This document shows, in pieces, positions 45,968 to 60,900 of a stretch of DNA of 64,000 nt. The notes under the pieces were generated by a model. That model did not search any database. It was given only the letters and a program-made list of their open reading frames with translations, and had not been told where the DNA came from. How positions within the stretch are numbered: position 1 is the stretch's first letter; the number at the start of each line of letters is the position of its first letter. Source of the DNA: Plasmodium relictum (taxonomy: Eukaryota; Apicomplexa; Aconoidasida; Haemosporida; Plasmodiidae); assembly GCF_900005765.1 (NCBI RefSeq), contig NC_041683.1:372001-436000 (forward strand), read 5' to 3'. Both the position numbers and the translations under genes were made by a program.

Positions 45968-47115
45968 TATCTTTGATTTAAAAAAAAAAAAAAAAATGTA
46001 TTAAAAGAAAAAAAAAATGATAATTTAAAGGAAAACTAAAATGAAAATTAAATGAATACTAAACTGAAATAACAAAACTAAAACATATTTTTTATTTTTT
46101 TAATATTTCATTAATATATTTTAAAAACCAATTTCACTTTTCAGAAAGTATATATGAAGTTATATTAAATACAATTTTTTTTTTTTTTTCATTAGCACGA
46201 TAATAAATTTGTTTTTGTAGATGTTAAGAAAAACATTAATTTATTTATGATAAATATAAAGGAGAAAAAATAAATGAAAAAAAAAAATCATGATAATATA
46301 CGTACTTTAAAAGTCTATATGTAATAAAGACAATATTTAAATGTTACTATAAAAAAAATAAAATAAAATAAAAAAGTTGTATATAATTCGCTTTTATTAT
46401 AATTACATTGATGCATTTCATCATTTATTTTTTGCTTCATTAATTTACAAAAAGTAAAATGTATATATATATATATATGTGCTTATATTTTTTTTATGGC
46501 TGAAAAAAGAGTTGTGTAAAAACTGTAAATCTATTTTTTTTTTTTTTTTCAAATTGACATGCAGTTTCATCTTTTTTGATGATTAAAAAATTATTGCCCT
46601 AGATATAAATCTGCTTATTTCATTGATGAAACAATTTTTTTTTTTGTATTTTTCATAAAATAAATAATTGTGTAGATTATATAATTAAATATTAAAAATG
46701 TTGACAACATTAACAACTGAACACAAGAAAAACAGAAGGAAACTAAATTTTATTCTCAAGGTTTTTTTTTTTTTTGGTCCTTTTTTTTTTCTCCTTTTTA
46801 AATTTTAAATAAAAAGAGATAATTATATTATTTAAAAAAAAAAAAAATTGTATTAATGATTTTTAAATATATCCTTATTAATAAATCTTTAAGTCTATGT
46901 AACATTGTGTTACTTTATTATTAAACTTAAGAAATATCTTTATAGGAAATTAATAATATATTTTAAAAAAAAAATATAAATTTATTATTTTCATATTTTT
47001 TTATTTTAATATATTATTTAGAAATACAGTCTTCTTTTATTGTAATTTCTTTTTTTTTCAATTTGTATATAAAAAAAATAGGTTCATACTACTTTTTTAT
47101 ATAACAAAATGAAGA

Positions 47116-47122
47116 TGCATGC
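47116..47122. promoter_or_regulatory. TGCATGC element, possible ApiAP2 site
   Basis: The heptamer is seen directly in the PUF2/DHFR-TS gap, about 1.15 kb upstream of the PUF2 start. TGCATG is the core bound by the sporozoite factor AP2-Sp and related ApiAP2 proteins. One occurrence in 2.6 kb is weak evidence. Confidence 0.2.
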
Positions 47123-48400
47123 TAAAATGTTAGAAAAAAAAAATCTTACATTCATGCTTTGAATTTAACTCAAATTTTTTTTCTTTAATTATTGTTCATA
47201 TGTATTAATAAAATGAAATATTATATTCTTGTTTTCTTACATTTTTTTAAGCTATTTTACAAAATTGCATACAAAAATGATTTAAAAAAAAAAAATAAAA
47301 ATTATTATTCAAACAAAAATTTATTATTTTTAAATTGAAAAAATTAAAACTGAATATACTTTTTTTTCTTTTTTTTTTTTGTTAAATTAAAAAAAAAAGA
47401 TGCAAATATTTTTAGCATGTTGTCCATTAATTTTTAAATAGGTAAATTTTATTAAACTCTTTTTTCTTTATTTTTATATGTAAACTTTCTAAAAAATTTT
47501 ATATTCAGTTTTCATTAATTAAAATGACGTTGCAGTTCAGCCTACTCTCTTTTTCTTTTAAAGGAATAAAAAGACTTTTAAAATATTTTTATAAAAAAAA
47601 AAAAAATATGAACCATATTTTTAATAATATATACTTTAATTGGAAAAGAATATATAATTTAAAGAAAAAAAAATTTAATAATAGGAGATAAGTTTTTCCA
47701 GTGATTACTTAAAAATTTTAGTATATTATTACTAATTTTTTTTTTCTAATTTTTATATTTTTAATAACAAAATTTTTTTTATAGCTTTACTAGTTTTTTT
47801 TCTTAAAATTAATTTCAAATGATTCATTGAGTATATTTCATTCATGTATAATGAATAATATATATGCATATATGTTGGAGATTAATTACATCCTTTCATA
47901 GCTTATAAATAACGAAATTTCCTGCTTCTTGTAATTTTTTTTTTTTTCCTAATATATATATAAATAGAAATGTTTAGAAAGAAACGCTTATTTAAGATAA
48001 ATCTTCCTTTTACCTTTTTTTAAATATCATTTTTTTAATTTATTATATATATTTTTTAAAAGTATAAAAATTTTGATTAATAAAAAATATATTTTAATAT
48101 TTTTTCGTTATTACGATCCCTTGATTTTATCTTTAATAGAAGTAAAAAAAAAATGTATGCAAAAATGCATTGCACACTTTAAAAAAATTTTAATCATAAA
48201 CTGAAATACCAAAATATTAAATATGTTTTATTTTATACATTAAACTATTTATAAAAATTTCATTAGCATCAAATATAAACTTTAACTACTATTAAAATAA
48301 TAGATAATTTTTTCCAATAAATTTTTTTTTTTGTTGATGAATAGTTTAATATATTGAATCGTTATTTAAGGTACAAATAATTTTTTTCTCTTCATTTCTT

Positions 48401-48470
48401 TTTTTTTTTTCAATTTTTTTCCTTTTTTTTTTTCAATTTTTTTCCTTTTTTTTTTTCAATTTTTCTTCTT
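48401..48470. repeat. Three copies of a 23-bp polypyrimidine repeat
   Basis: CAATTTTTTTCC followed by about eleven T, repeated with the CAAT landmark at 48411, 48434 and 48457, the last copy slightly changed. It lies 90-160 bp upstream of the DHFR-TS start codon, probably in its leader or core promoter. Confidence 0.85.
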
Positions 48471-48532
48471 TTTTTTTTATTTTGTTTCTTTTCTTTTTTT
48501 ATATAATTTACCTATTCTTGTTTCTTTTTTAA

Positions 48533-50335
<1,803 letters not shown>

Positions 50336-51080
50336 AAAGAAAAAAAATTAAGAAGCTTAAAAATACCTTAAAATATAAAATTTTAGTATATATCTGTAAG
50401 ATTTACTTCTAAAAATACTTTCTCTAAATATACTTCTTTCTTAACACTTAATTATATATTTATTTTCCGTTAAAATATCTTTGAAAAATGAACTTGTGAG
50501 AAATTTTATAATTCCCTTTTATGTTGTTTCTATTAACTTTAAAATATTTACTTTAATTATTACGATAAATGTTCCTAATTTTAGAGGTATATTTATAATT
50601 TAATACGAATAAAGTATATATAGCTTTTATCCTTTCTTTAAATATTTTTTTTTACTTTTACTAAAATATATGTTTATTTACTTATTTTTTTTTAAAACTA
50701 TTTTTGTATAGGATCATTTATATAAATTTAAATGAAGAAAAAAATATATGTATTTAAAAATATAAAGATACAAATGAAAAATTATTTTAATGTTTTTTTT
50801 TTTTTTTTATTGTGTAACAAAATTTATTGAACATAAAATATAAATTATAATGAAAAAAAAAAAAAAAAAAGTTTTAATCGATATGCATATTTGTGAAATA
50901 ATAAAAAAATTTTATAGAATTTAATTTTAATGCGGTTGTGCATACAAAAAAAGTATATAAAAAAAAAAAAAAAGAGATTTAAAGGAATAATTATAAAATA
51001 ATATAAGATTATGAATAGTTATTACACATGTATAAATATGTACATATATAAATATTTTAATTACTAATTTTAGTTTAAAT
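50336..51080. other. Convergent 3' intergenic region, DHFR-TS / LETM1
   Basis: About 745 bp containing both 3' ends and several A/T runs. No gene recognised. Confidence 0.6.
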
Positions 51081-53529
51081 CTAGTTTTTTAAATTCATAA
51101 TATCATCACTTTTCTCATCTTCAGGATAAAAGTATTCATCCTACAAAAAAAAAAAAAAAAAAAATGTATACCATTGTACATATGAAGTACAATATATTTT
51201 TATAGAATAAAATATATTGACTTTTTATCTAATTTTTCTTTTATTTTTTTAAATAAACAAAAATGTGATTACCATTTCTACTTGCTTATGAGCATTTAAT
51301 TCACTTATGTGTTTTTCAATGTCTAACAATCTTGCAGACATATTTTTTATTATTTCATTAATATCACCTAAAAAAAAAAAATAAATAAAATTATTAAATT
51401 ATAAAATAAAATTATTAAAAAAAATAAAATAAATGACAAATAGCATGCAATATATATATATGATTTTTAATTGCAACAAAATATTATTTTAGCAGTTACA
51501 TGATTGCTTTTTTTCAGCTAAATCAGTTAATGATGTGAAGGCAATTTTCAATTCTCTGAAAAAAATAAAAAAAAACATAGCAATGTATAAATATATAAAG
51601 ACATATGTAAGAATTATTTTTATACTTATGCTGCAAATCACAAATGTGTTTTAACAAGTTTAATTCATTTTGCATATATTTGTTTTTTTTAAGAAAATGC
51701 ATTTTCATTTTTTTTTCTTTATGCTCAGTAATTTCTTCATCTGTCTCTTTGTTAATATTTTTTTTAATTTCTTCTTCTTTCATTTTTAAATCATCTAATT
51801 TTTCTTTGGCTTCTTGAATTAATTTTTGTTTATCATTTATATTTGATGATTTGGCATTTTTTTCATTTGGTATATTAGATATTTTATTAGAATCATGTAT
51901 ATCCATTATAGCATGAGTAACAACTACACATCTAATATACAAAAGTAATATATATGGGACTTCTTTTATACTAGCTAATTGCAACCATTGCTGGATTTGT
52001 AATTTCATTTCTTTTTCTGATGTATTAAAATTCATACCTCTATCCTTGCAAATTTCTATTAATGTATTTTTTTTTAAATTATCAACTCCTTCATAAATTA
52101 ATTCTCTATCTTCTCTCTGTAATCTCAAAAAATGATGTCTTAGCTGTAAAACTACATGATAATGCATTCCATATGGCTTTAAACCTAGTAAATGACATAT
52201 TGTTTGTAATGTTTTTAAATTCATTTGATCTAATACGAAATCTTCTTTAAAAATTTTTGCTATCTTTAATGTATCTGCTACGCTTAAAAATGGATTAATA
52301 TCTTCTTCATCCTTATTAATTAATTGCTGATGAAATTTATTTAAAATTGTTTTTTTCTTATCTGAATCTATATCAATGTTTTCGTTTAACTGTTTTTCTT
52401 TTTCCTCAATTAACTGCTGTAAAAATTTTGCCAACTGCTGCTTTGCATATAAATTTTTTTTTATGTTATTAAAATTATCATCATTTTTAAAGGTAGAAGG
52501 CAATAAATTCGGATATATTTTCAAAAAGACAGGAAGTAAAAATTCAGCAAATGGAATAATAATAAAAAATGAAAATGGAATTAATTTAAACATATCATTC
52601 ATTGTTCTTATCAACAATTTATATTCAGAATAAGATAGTCTGTGCCCTTTTAGTCTCTTAATAATTAAGTTTTTTGATATTTTCATATTCGTTAAAAATA
52701 GAAGAATGCCTGTTTTGACCCAAACTAATGTATGTTTTACATTTTTTTTCATATTATTATAATAAACAATTAATAAAGATGGTTGCAATATGACATTTTT
52801 TATTTCCCAGCACCCTTTTTTTAAGTAAGAAAATAAAGAACGCATTACATTTGAACTCTTATTAAAAATTTTCATTAATTTATTTTCATTATCATTTTTT
52901 TTCACTTTTTTTTTTTTTAACATATTAATCATATTTATATCTTCTGAATTTCCAAATGAATTATATTTACTTTCAGATTTATTATTATCATTATTTATAC
53001 TATTACTTGTATTATTATTATTATCATTATCGTTTTTCTTCTTATTATTACTATTATTATAATTATTGCTATCACATTGTATTTCTTTTTTTATTTTTTC
53101 TTGTGATTCTTCTTTTTTTGAGTTTTCATTATTTTTGTTATTTTGAAATATATCATTTTCTCTTAAACCGTTCGATTGAGTAGAAAAGCAACTTTTTCTT
53201 ACACTTTTTTTTATAAAATTTTCTTTTATTGCATTAAACTTATTTTCATTTAGTATATTATTATAATAATTAAAATTTACTTTTTTATTTGAATCACATT
53301 TATCTTGAATCAAGAAAATATTTTTACTCATAATATTTACATATGGGGATTTATTCATATTTAATTTACTCTTAAAACATTTTTCTTTTTCATTCTTTAT
53401 ATTTTTAAAAAATAAATTTACATCATTTTCTTTTGTAAGTTTATGATAATTATAGAGCGATTCCCTTTTAATATTAGCACATCTTTTTATAAAAAGGTAA
53501 TTATTTATCTTTATTTTGCTAAATCTCAT
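51081..53529 (-). CDS. LETM1: LETM1-like mitochondrial inner-membrane protein, four exons
   Basis: Homologue of LETM1/Mdm38, an inner-membrane protein needed for mitochondrial K+/H+ (and disputed Ca2+/H+) exchange and volume control. Exons are 53529..51626, 51555..51500, 51367..51273 and 51140..51081, giving about 704 residues with consistent phases. The N-terminus is basic and Asn/Lys-rich (mitochondrial leader), then Asn-rich low complexity at about 120-190. The LETM signature is a single membrane segment at about 315-337 (FKLIPFSFFIIIPFAEFLLP), followed by the matrix ribosome-binding-like fold (LLGLKPYGMHYHVVLQLRHH). Charged coiled coils follow. The last three exons add EKKQSCDINEII ... 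LLDIEKHISEL and an acidic tail (DEYFYPEDEKSDD). Without splicing the frame runs into intron (SYICLYIF...). Confidence 0.93.
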
Positions 53530-53828
53530 TTTAAAAAAAAAAAAAAAAATATATTTTTCAATTATTTATATTATTTTATTTTATTTTATTTTTTTTTTTT
53601 TTTTTTGAATTAAAAAAAAAAAAAAAGAAACAAACAAACAGCAAGAAACAGTCTAATTATAAATATATATTAATACAACATTATTGTTCTTTAACAATCA
53701 GTTTTTTTTTCTTGAGGATTTTTTGTAATTAGTATCCATTTGTTAACTTTTTATATATTAATATATTATACGCATTTTAATATTTATTAAAAATGTATAA
53801 TAGTTTAATTATTCATTCATTAAATAGC

Positions 53829-53884
<56 letters not shown>

Positions 53885-54944
53885 ATATTAATAACATAGT
53901 CATATAATTAATAAAAAGAGTTTATTTTATGATAATTTCTAATAATAATTTATATAAATAACATAAAGTAATAAATAAATATAGTTAAAAAAAAAAACTT
54001 TTAAGAAAAAGATTATATATAAAAAAATAAGTAAATTAAAAGCATAAAAAAAGTCAAGATATATTCTAAGAAAAATACAAAATATTTTAAATTTTATTTA
54101 TTTTATATTAATTTTTTTTTTTTTCTTTTTTTTAATTAAAATTCATGTTTTTGATAAATTAAATTTCTTTTACTTTTAAGAAAAAATTAATAAAAAAATT
54201 TTCATAAAAATATAATGTAGAATATATCAATTAAAAAATACACAATATAAAAAAAATTTTAATCTGCATATATGAACATGCGTGAATTTTTTTTTTTTTT
54301 TTGATATGAAATTTCATATACAAATTTAAATAAAATATATTATATTATTTTCTTCAATAATAAAAAGAAAGATGTTCTTAAAAAGAAAAAAACTATATGA
54401 ACAATAAGAGCTTTTAAAAGTAATAATGTTTGTTTTTTATTATATTATTTTTTTTTCTTTTTTATTTTTTATTGAAGAAATTTTCCATAGATAAATTTTA
54501 AGTAGCATTTAAAGAGTTTTTTTTTTTCGTTTTTGCATATATATTTAAATAATATACAATCTAAATTTTAAAAACTGAAGTGTAAGAAATAAATACATTT
54601 ATACACATATATTATTTAAACATACACGTATATTTTATTTTTTGTAAATATTTAAAAATACATAGATTAATTTTTTTAAAAAAATTGTGAAATTATGAAA
54701 AATATTATAAACATAAACAAACTTTTAAACAGTAAAGTTTATTTTATTGGAGATTTAATTTTATCTAAAAAAAAAAAAAGAATAAAATACAGAAACAGAC
54801 AAGGAAACAAATAATAGAAGTTAACATTTATATAAAAATAAGAATATTTAAAATAAAGAAAAAAATATAAAAAAAAAAAAAGCTAAAAACTAACGTTTTA
54901 AAATATGTCAATAAAAGAAGAAAAAATTATTAACAAGTAAAACA
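53530..54944. other. Divergent promoter region, LETM1 / giant chorein protein
   Basis: About 1.4 kb of AT-rich DNA with a TA tract at about 53833-53873. It should hold both promoters. No gene seen. Confidence 0.6.
53833..53873. repeat. (AT)n microsatellite
   Basis: About 41 bp of TA dinucleotide about 300 bp upstream of the LETM1 start. Confidence 0.9.
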
Positions 54945-57900
54945 ATGATAATACTATTAACTATACTGAAATTTCTTATAGGAAAATATACCAATAAATA
55001 CATAAAAGTAATTAAAAATATATGTATAAATAATATTAAGAATTATATTTTTGAAGAAATTGAATTCAATCAACTTTCCTTTAATTGCTATGATAATATT
55101 AAAAAATCAAAAAATAAAAGAAAAGAAAATAACAATAACAACAATGGAAATTTTAATGGTTCAGAAGAAAAGATAAATGACTATTTAGTGTATTTAAATT
55201 CATTAAAAAAAAAGAAAAATGATTTATTATTTAATATATTTTATATAGGCAAATTAGAAATTGATTGGAGTAACAATTTTGACAATGGTCTAACTGTAAG
55301 TGTTGAAAATATTTTTATAAATATAAAATTAACTGAAAAAAAAAAATATTCGAATAATTGTGTTATAATAAAAAATAATATAAAAGAATTAAATAATGGA
55401 GAAAATAATGTAACAGTAAAAAGTAATTTTTTTTTTTCTACCTTTTTTTTCATAACTTTATGTATGAGCATCATTAAAAAAAATATATATAAATCTGTTA
55501 ATATATTTTTTAAATACTTTATCAGTATTCTTACAAAATTTAATATTTATCAATTTTTTAAAAAAGTGTTCTTTAGATATTTTTTAAAACATTTTTTATG
55601 CATTGATATAAATAACGTTAATATAATTTTTGAAGACAGCTTATTAGGAAATCAGAAAAATTTATTTTTTTCTTTTTACATTAAGAATATTCACGTAAAT
55701 AACTACAATTATATTAAAAATATTAAAAAAGAAACAGCAAAACTAAGCTTTAATAATAGTAGTAATGGAAATGTTAAAACAAATGAAAACATAGAAATAT
55801 TTAAAATACTAATAAATAAATTTAGTATTTATTTGGATACGAGAAACCAACATATAAGTAATAGCAATATTCATCTAAATAAAGCACAATTCAAATTTTT
55901 TTTTTATTACAACATTAATATTTTTCATAAAGGAAAATGCTTACTAGAAGATTCGAATGCTGTTTGCATTATATCAAAAGAAAAGAAAAAAAATAAGAAA
56001 TACCTAATCAATTTTTCTTTACCATATATTAATTTCAATATTTTAAATGACAACTTGTATATATTATATTTATTTTTACATAAATATTTATATATATTTC
56101 AATTAAACAAGGAATATAGAAAGAAAAAGAAATACTTAAATTTAAAAGACAAAAACATTAATGCAATTAATAAAAATTCATGTTCGAAACATTTTTCATA
56201 TAAGAATAATTTCATATTTGAAAAAAGAAAAAATTTTATATATGTTAACAAAAGAGGTTACACATATAATGGCAAAAGGAAAGCATTGAAAAAATATAAA
56301 AAAATAAATAAAAATAATACCAATAATAAGACAAATAATGGAAAAGAAAAAGAAATGGATAATGAAATGAATAATAGTAATTTTAGAAGAAAAAAAAGAA
56401 AAAGTTATGAGAATTATATACGAAGGTATTTTGAATTTGACATAAATATAAAAAAATTAAAATTAAGTTACATATATACTTATTCTGACTATATGTTTTG
56501 TTCTTATAAAAATGTAAATACTTCATTTTGTATTATAGAGGAGCGTTCAAGAAATAAAAAAAAAAAAGAAAAAACATTTTACATTTTAAATGATTTTATA
56601 TTTTTAATAGATAAATTTTTTATGATGGAATCTTATTCTCAGTCATGTTTATGTTTAGACAAAAGAAATTATGAGTTACTTAATTTTTGTAAAAAAAACT
56701 CCTTTTTAAAAAAAGTTGAATACAATCTGAATTATGAAGATTCTTTATTGGAACATTATAGTGTATTGAATAAAATGAATAAAGAGAATTATATTAGTAA
56801 AGAGAAAAATAATAAATATAGTTTATTTATACGATTTAGTAATAAAAAAAATATAAAAAAAAATATTTCTATAAATATTCAAAGCATTTATTTTACTATT
56901 GAGAAAATACAAAACTTTTATTTATTAGCTAATAAATTATTTGAAAAAGATTTTTGCATATTTAATAATTTAGCTAATAATAGAAAAAACAGTAATAAAA
57001 AGAATAAGAAAAACAAGATTTCTTTTATATATTTAAATGCACATATTAATAATATTAAAATAGAATTAAAAAAATATGATAAATCCTTTTTCATTTGTTT
57101 AGATAATGTTATTTTATTTTACACTAATGAAGATATTAATATAAAAAAGGTAAATATAGCTAGCAAGTTACTTTCTCCTAATTTTTCTTTTATAAAACAA
57201 ATTAAGAAGAAATGGGCACTTTATAAAGATAATTTTAATATTTATTATAAAGCTACAAATATATATTCTTTTATACAATATGGTAAGTGCTCTCATATTT
57301 TAATCTTTCCTTTTTCTTTATTTTTTTCTCTTGGAAAATTAAGATCATATAAAATAAAAATAGATATACAATCTTTGATTGTTGAATTAAATATTTTTAT
57401 TTTAAAAATCTTAAGAGTTATATTTTTTAATGAAGAATATTTTCTATTAGATGATAATAATAACTATGATAAGCAAGAAAAAACTATTTTATCATCAAAA
57501 GATGAAACTATATTAAAGTATCCTCCTCATAATGAAAAATACTTAAAAATTTTATATGATTATAAAAAAGAAGAAATTTTAATGAAAAAAGAACTAAATT
57601 TATTATTTGGGGCTTTAGAAGTATTTTTTGATAATATTGAAGTAACTAATGAAAAGCATGAAGAAGAATTAGCTAATTTATCATTTTGTCTTACATTTAT
57701 TTTAAAGCTATTTAACAGTGTAAAAATAAAATTTTCTTGTAATAATGTGAATTTATATTTTTTTTGTTGTAACCAGTTTTTAAATAAAAAAAGAAAAAAG
57801 AAGAAAAAAATTTCGAATATTCTAAGTTTTACTAATTATAAAAATGATACAACTAACAAACATAACAATTATAATATAGATGTGTTCTATTTGAAATTAA

Positions 57901-60900
57901 AATTAGAGAGTATTAATTTCTTTTTCTTTGTGAATAATATTAATTCAAATGAATCAGATTATTTCATCATTTTAAAGAAATTATATATAAGGAACATTTT
58001 TTTATTTTTTGATTTTCATTTTAAGCCCATTTCATTATATTTTGTTATATTTGAAGGATTGAAATTATATAAATTCACTAATAAAGAAAAAGAAAAAAAA
58101 ATGATCAAATTAAAATATGATTCAAAAGCAATAAGAAATAAGAGATGTATAAATAACATTAAAAATAATGAAGAATTTGCACTTATTATAAGACAAAAAT
58201 GCCAATTAATATATATTAAAAAAACATATAAATATAAAATAAAAAATAACCATACATTTATAATATATGTTGATAAATTAAATATATATATTTTTGATTT
58301 TTTTGTTAATTTACTATACTATCTTTATTCCTCAAAAATAAGAAACGAAGTAAGAAGAAAAAATAAAAAAGGATCCACTTTTAATAATGGCATTGCTAAT
58401 TTAAATAATTTAGATTTTCATTCATTATCAAGAAACCTGTTAGAAATAATTAAAAATATTAATGTATTTTATCATATAATAATAAAAAATGTTTATAAGT
58501 ATAAATTATATTTTATCACAAAAAATATAAACTTTTACTTTATTTTTAATGATAGCATTAAACCATTTGATGATACTTATATTTTCGATTTTGTTAATAA
58601 GCATTTCAAAATACAAATAGATTATCTTATTGTGAAATGGAAGAATAATTTTGTAAAAATAACAAAAAGGAAGCTGCATAAGTTTCCTGAAAAAGAAAGA
58701 GAAGAAAGAAATATAAATACTAACAATATCTTAGATATAAAAAAAAAGAATAAAGAAGATTCTTCAAATTTAAAAAAAAAAAATATAGAAAAAAAAAAAA
58801 AAATAGAATATACTATTTTAAGGAATATGAATCAACACATAAAAAAGTATTCCTATATTTCTAAATTTTTTTTAAATATTTATTATAATTGTTTATCAAT
58901 TATTAAATATGAAATTAAAAATGAAGTAAATAGAGAAAGAAAAAGTTCAAATTTTTCAAATAAATTTATATTTCATAAAAGTATGCATAGTAATAATAAT
59001 GTTAATTTTAATTATAATTATAATGAAACTACATTTATGTTAAAAAATAATAGACATATAAGCAAATATGCTATCAATTTAAAGGAGGAAAATAAAGAAT
59101 GTAACTATATTGTACATAAAAATAAGAACAACTATAAAAAGAAAGAAGTTATATTGATAAAAATGGAAAAAACAAATATCATTATCTATGATATATATAA
59201 CATGCTATTACATTTAAATTCTAGCAAGATTAAAATATGCAGTTATTTAAATTTTATAAATTCCTTAAATTATTATATGAAATTATTATTAAAAACATTC
59301 CATAGTGCTTTTTTTAAAAAAAACTTTGCATTCAGTGAAATAAGTAGAGAGAATAATGAGGTTGATAAAATTATAAATTTTCTACAAAACAAGAAAAAAT
59401 ATTCAGATAAAATATGTAAAAAAAGAAATTATCAAAATGAATTAAGTTGTAATAGATGGAATAATTTTTTTTTTTATGTATGTAATATTAAAAAAATATA
59501 TTTTAATTTAAATAGTATTAATTGGAAGCTTATTTTATCAAATGCAAGGGGGGGAAAAAAAAAAAAAAAGACATTATGTCTGAAAGTTAAAAATCTAACA
59601 TCCATTTTCTTGAGAAATGGTACTATACTAGATAAAAAAATGTTTCAATTCATTTACTCTTTTTACAACAAAATTTATTGTGTTAATCTATATATAAAAA
59701 GTAAAAAAGATAAAGACAAATTTCTTATATTTCATTCGAATTATATAAATCTTATTAATCAAATAAAATTTAATGTGAATATGAATATGTATAAAATTAA
59801 TTTCTTTAAGTTTGTTAAAAAGAATAAGAAAAAATCAAAAATATTAAGAAAAAAATTAGTGTTAAATTTAGGAATTTGTTATATACATAAATCTTATTAC
59901 AAAAAAAAAATCAACTTTTTTTTTAAAATATTAAATAATATAAAAAAAAAGGCATATTATATAAATCAGACTCTTCCTATATTTAAACACAAGGAATACT
60001 TTAATAAATTTGATATAAAAACAGTAATAAAGTCATATAATAATAAGAAAAAAAAAACAAGTAAAAATAATTCAAGTTTTTATATTTTTTTAAATGAACA
60101 GAGCATTATACCATTGATAGATTTTTATTATCATATTATCGAACTAAAGAATAAAATACAATTAATTTTTAGTAATTACGATAATAATAAAAAAAATGAA
60201 CAGAAAAAAAGAAATAATAATAATAACAGTAACAACTTTACTACCATACGTAAATTAAATATAAATAACATTAAAAAAGGGAAATATTTAGGAAAAGTAG
60301 AAAAAGGGAATAGAAATAATAATTTAAAATTAAATTCTTATTTACATCATAAGTTTTTTTACAAACATATGCAAATATATAATAAGACATACAATAATAA
60401 ATTTAATTGCATCTTAGATATATTAATAAATTCTTTTAATTATATAAAATTTAAAATGAGAAATATTTTTCTATTTTTTTATACAAACAATATGAATGTA
60501 TTTATTGGTACTTTTATAAAAAATTTAAATGGTGCATTATTTGAAAATGGATTTATAAAAACAAGTAATATGACATTATATAATTTAAAATATATTCACG
60601 AATTAAAAGAAGCAATCGTTTTCAGTAATAATAATTATTTTAATAGTAAAAAAAATCTATATATTTTTGAAATATATAATAGTTTAAAAAAAAAAAATGA
60701 TTTAATTTATTTATACCCCTTATTTTTTTTATTTAAAAAACAAAATATAAATTTAAATTTTGCCAATTTAAAAAAAAGAATAAAGAGCATTTCTACTGTT
60801 AGCTCCAAGATAAATTCAAATGAGAAACATATGAATTATAATCAGATGAAGTTATTATATAAACAAAGGAATAAAAATAAGTTAAAATATATTAAAGAAA

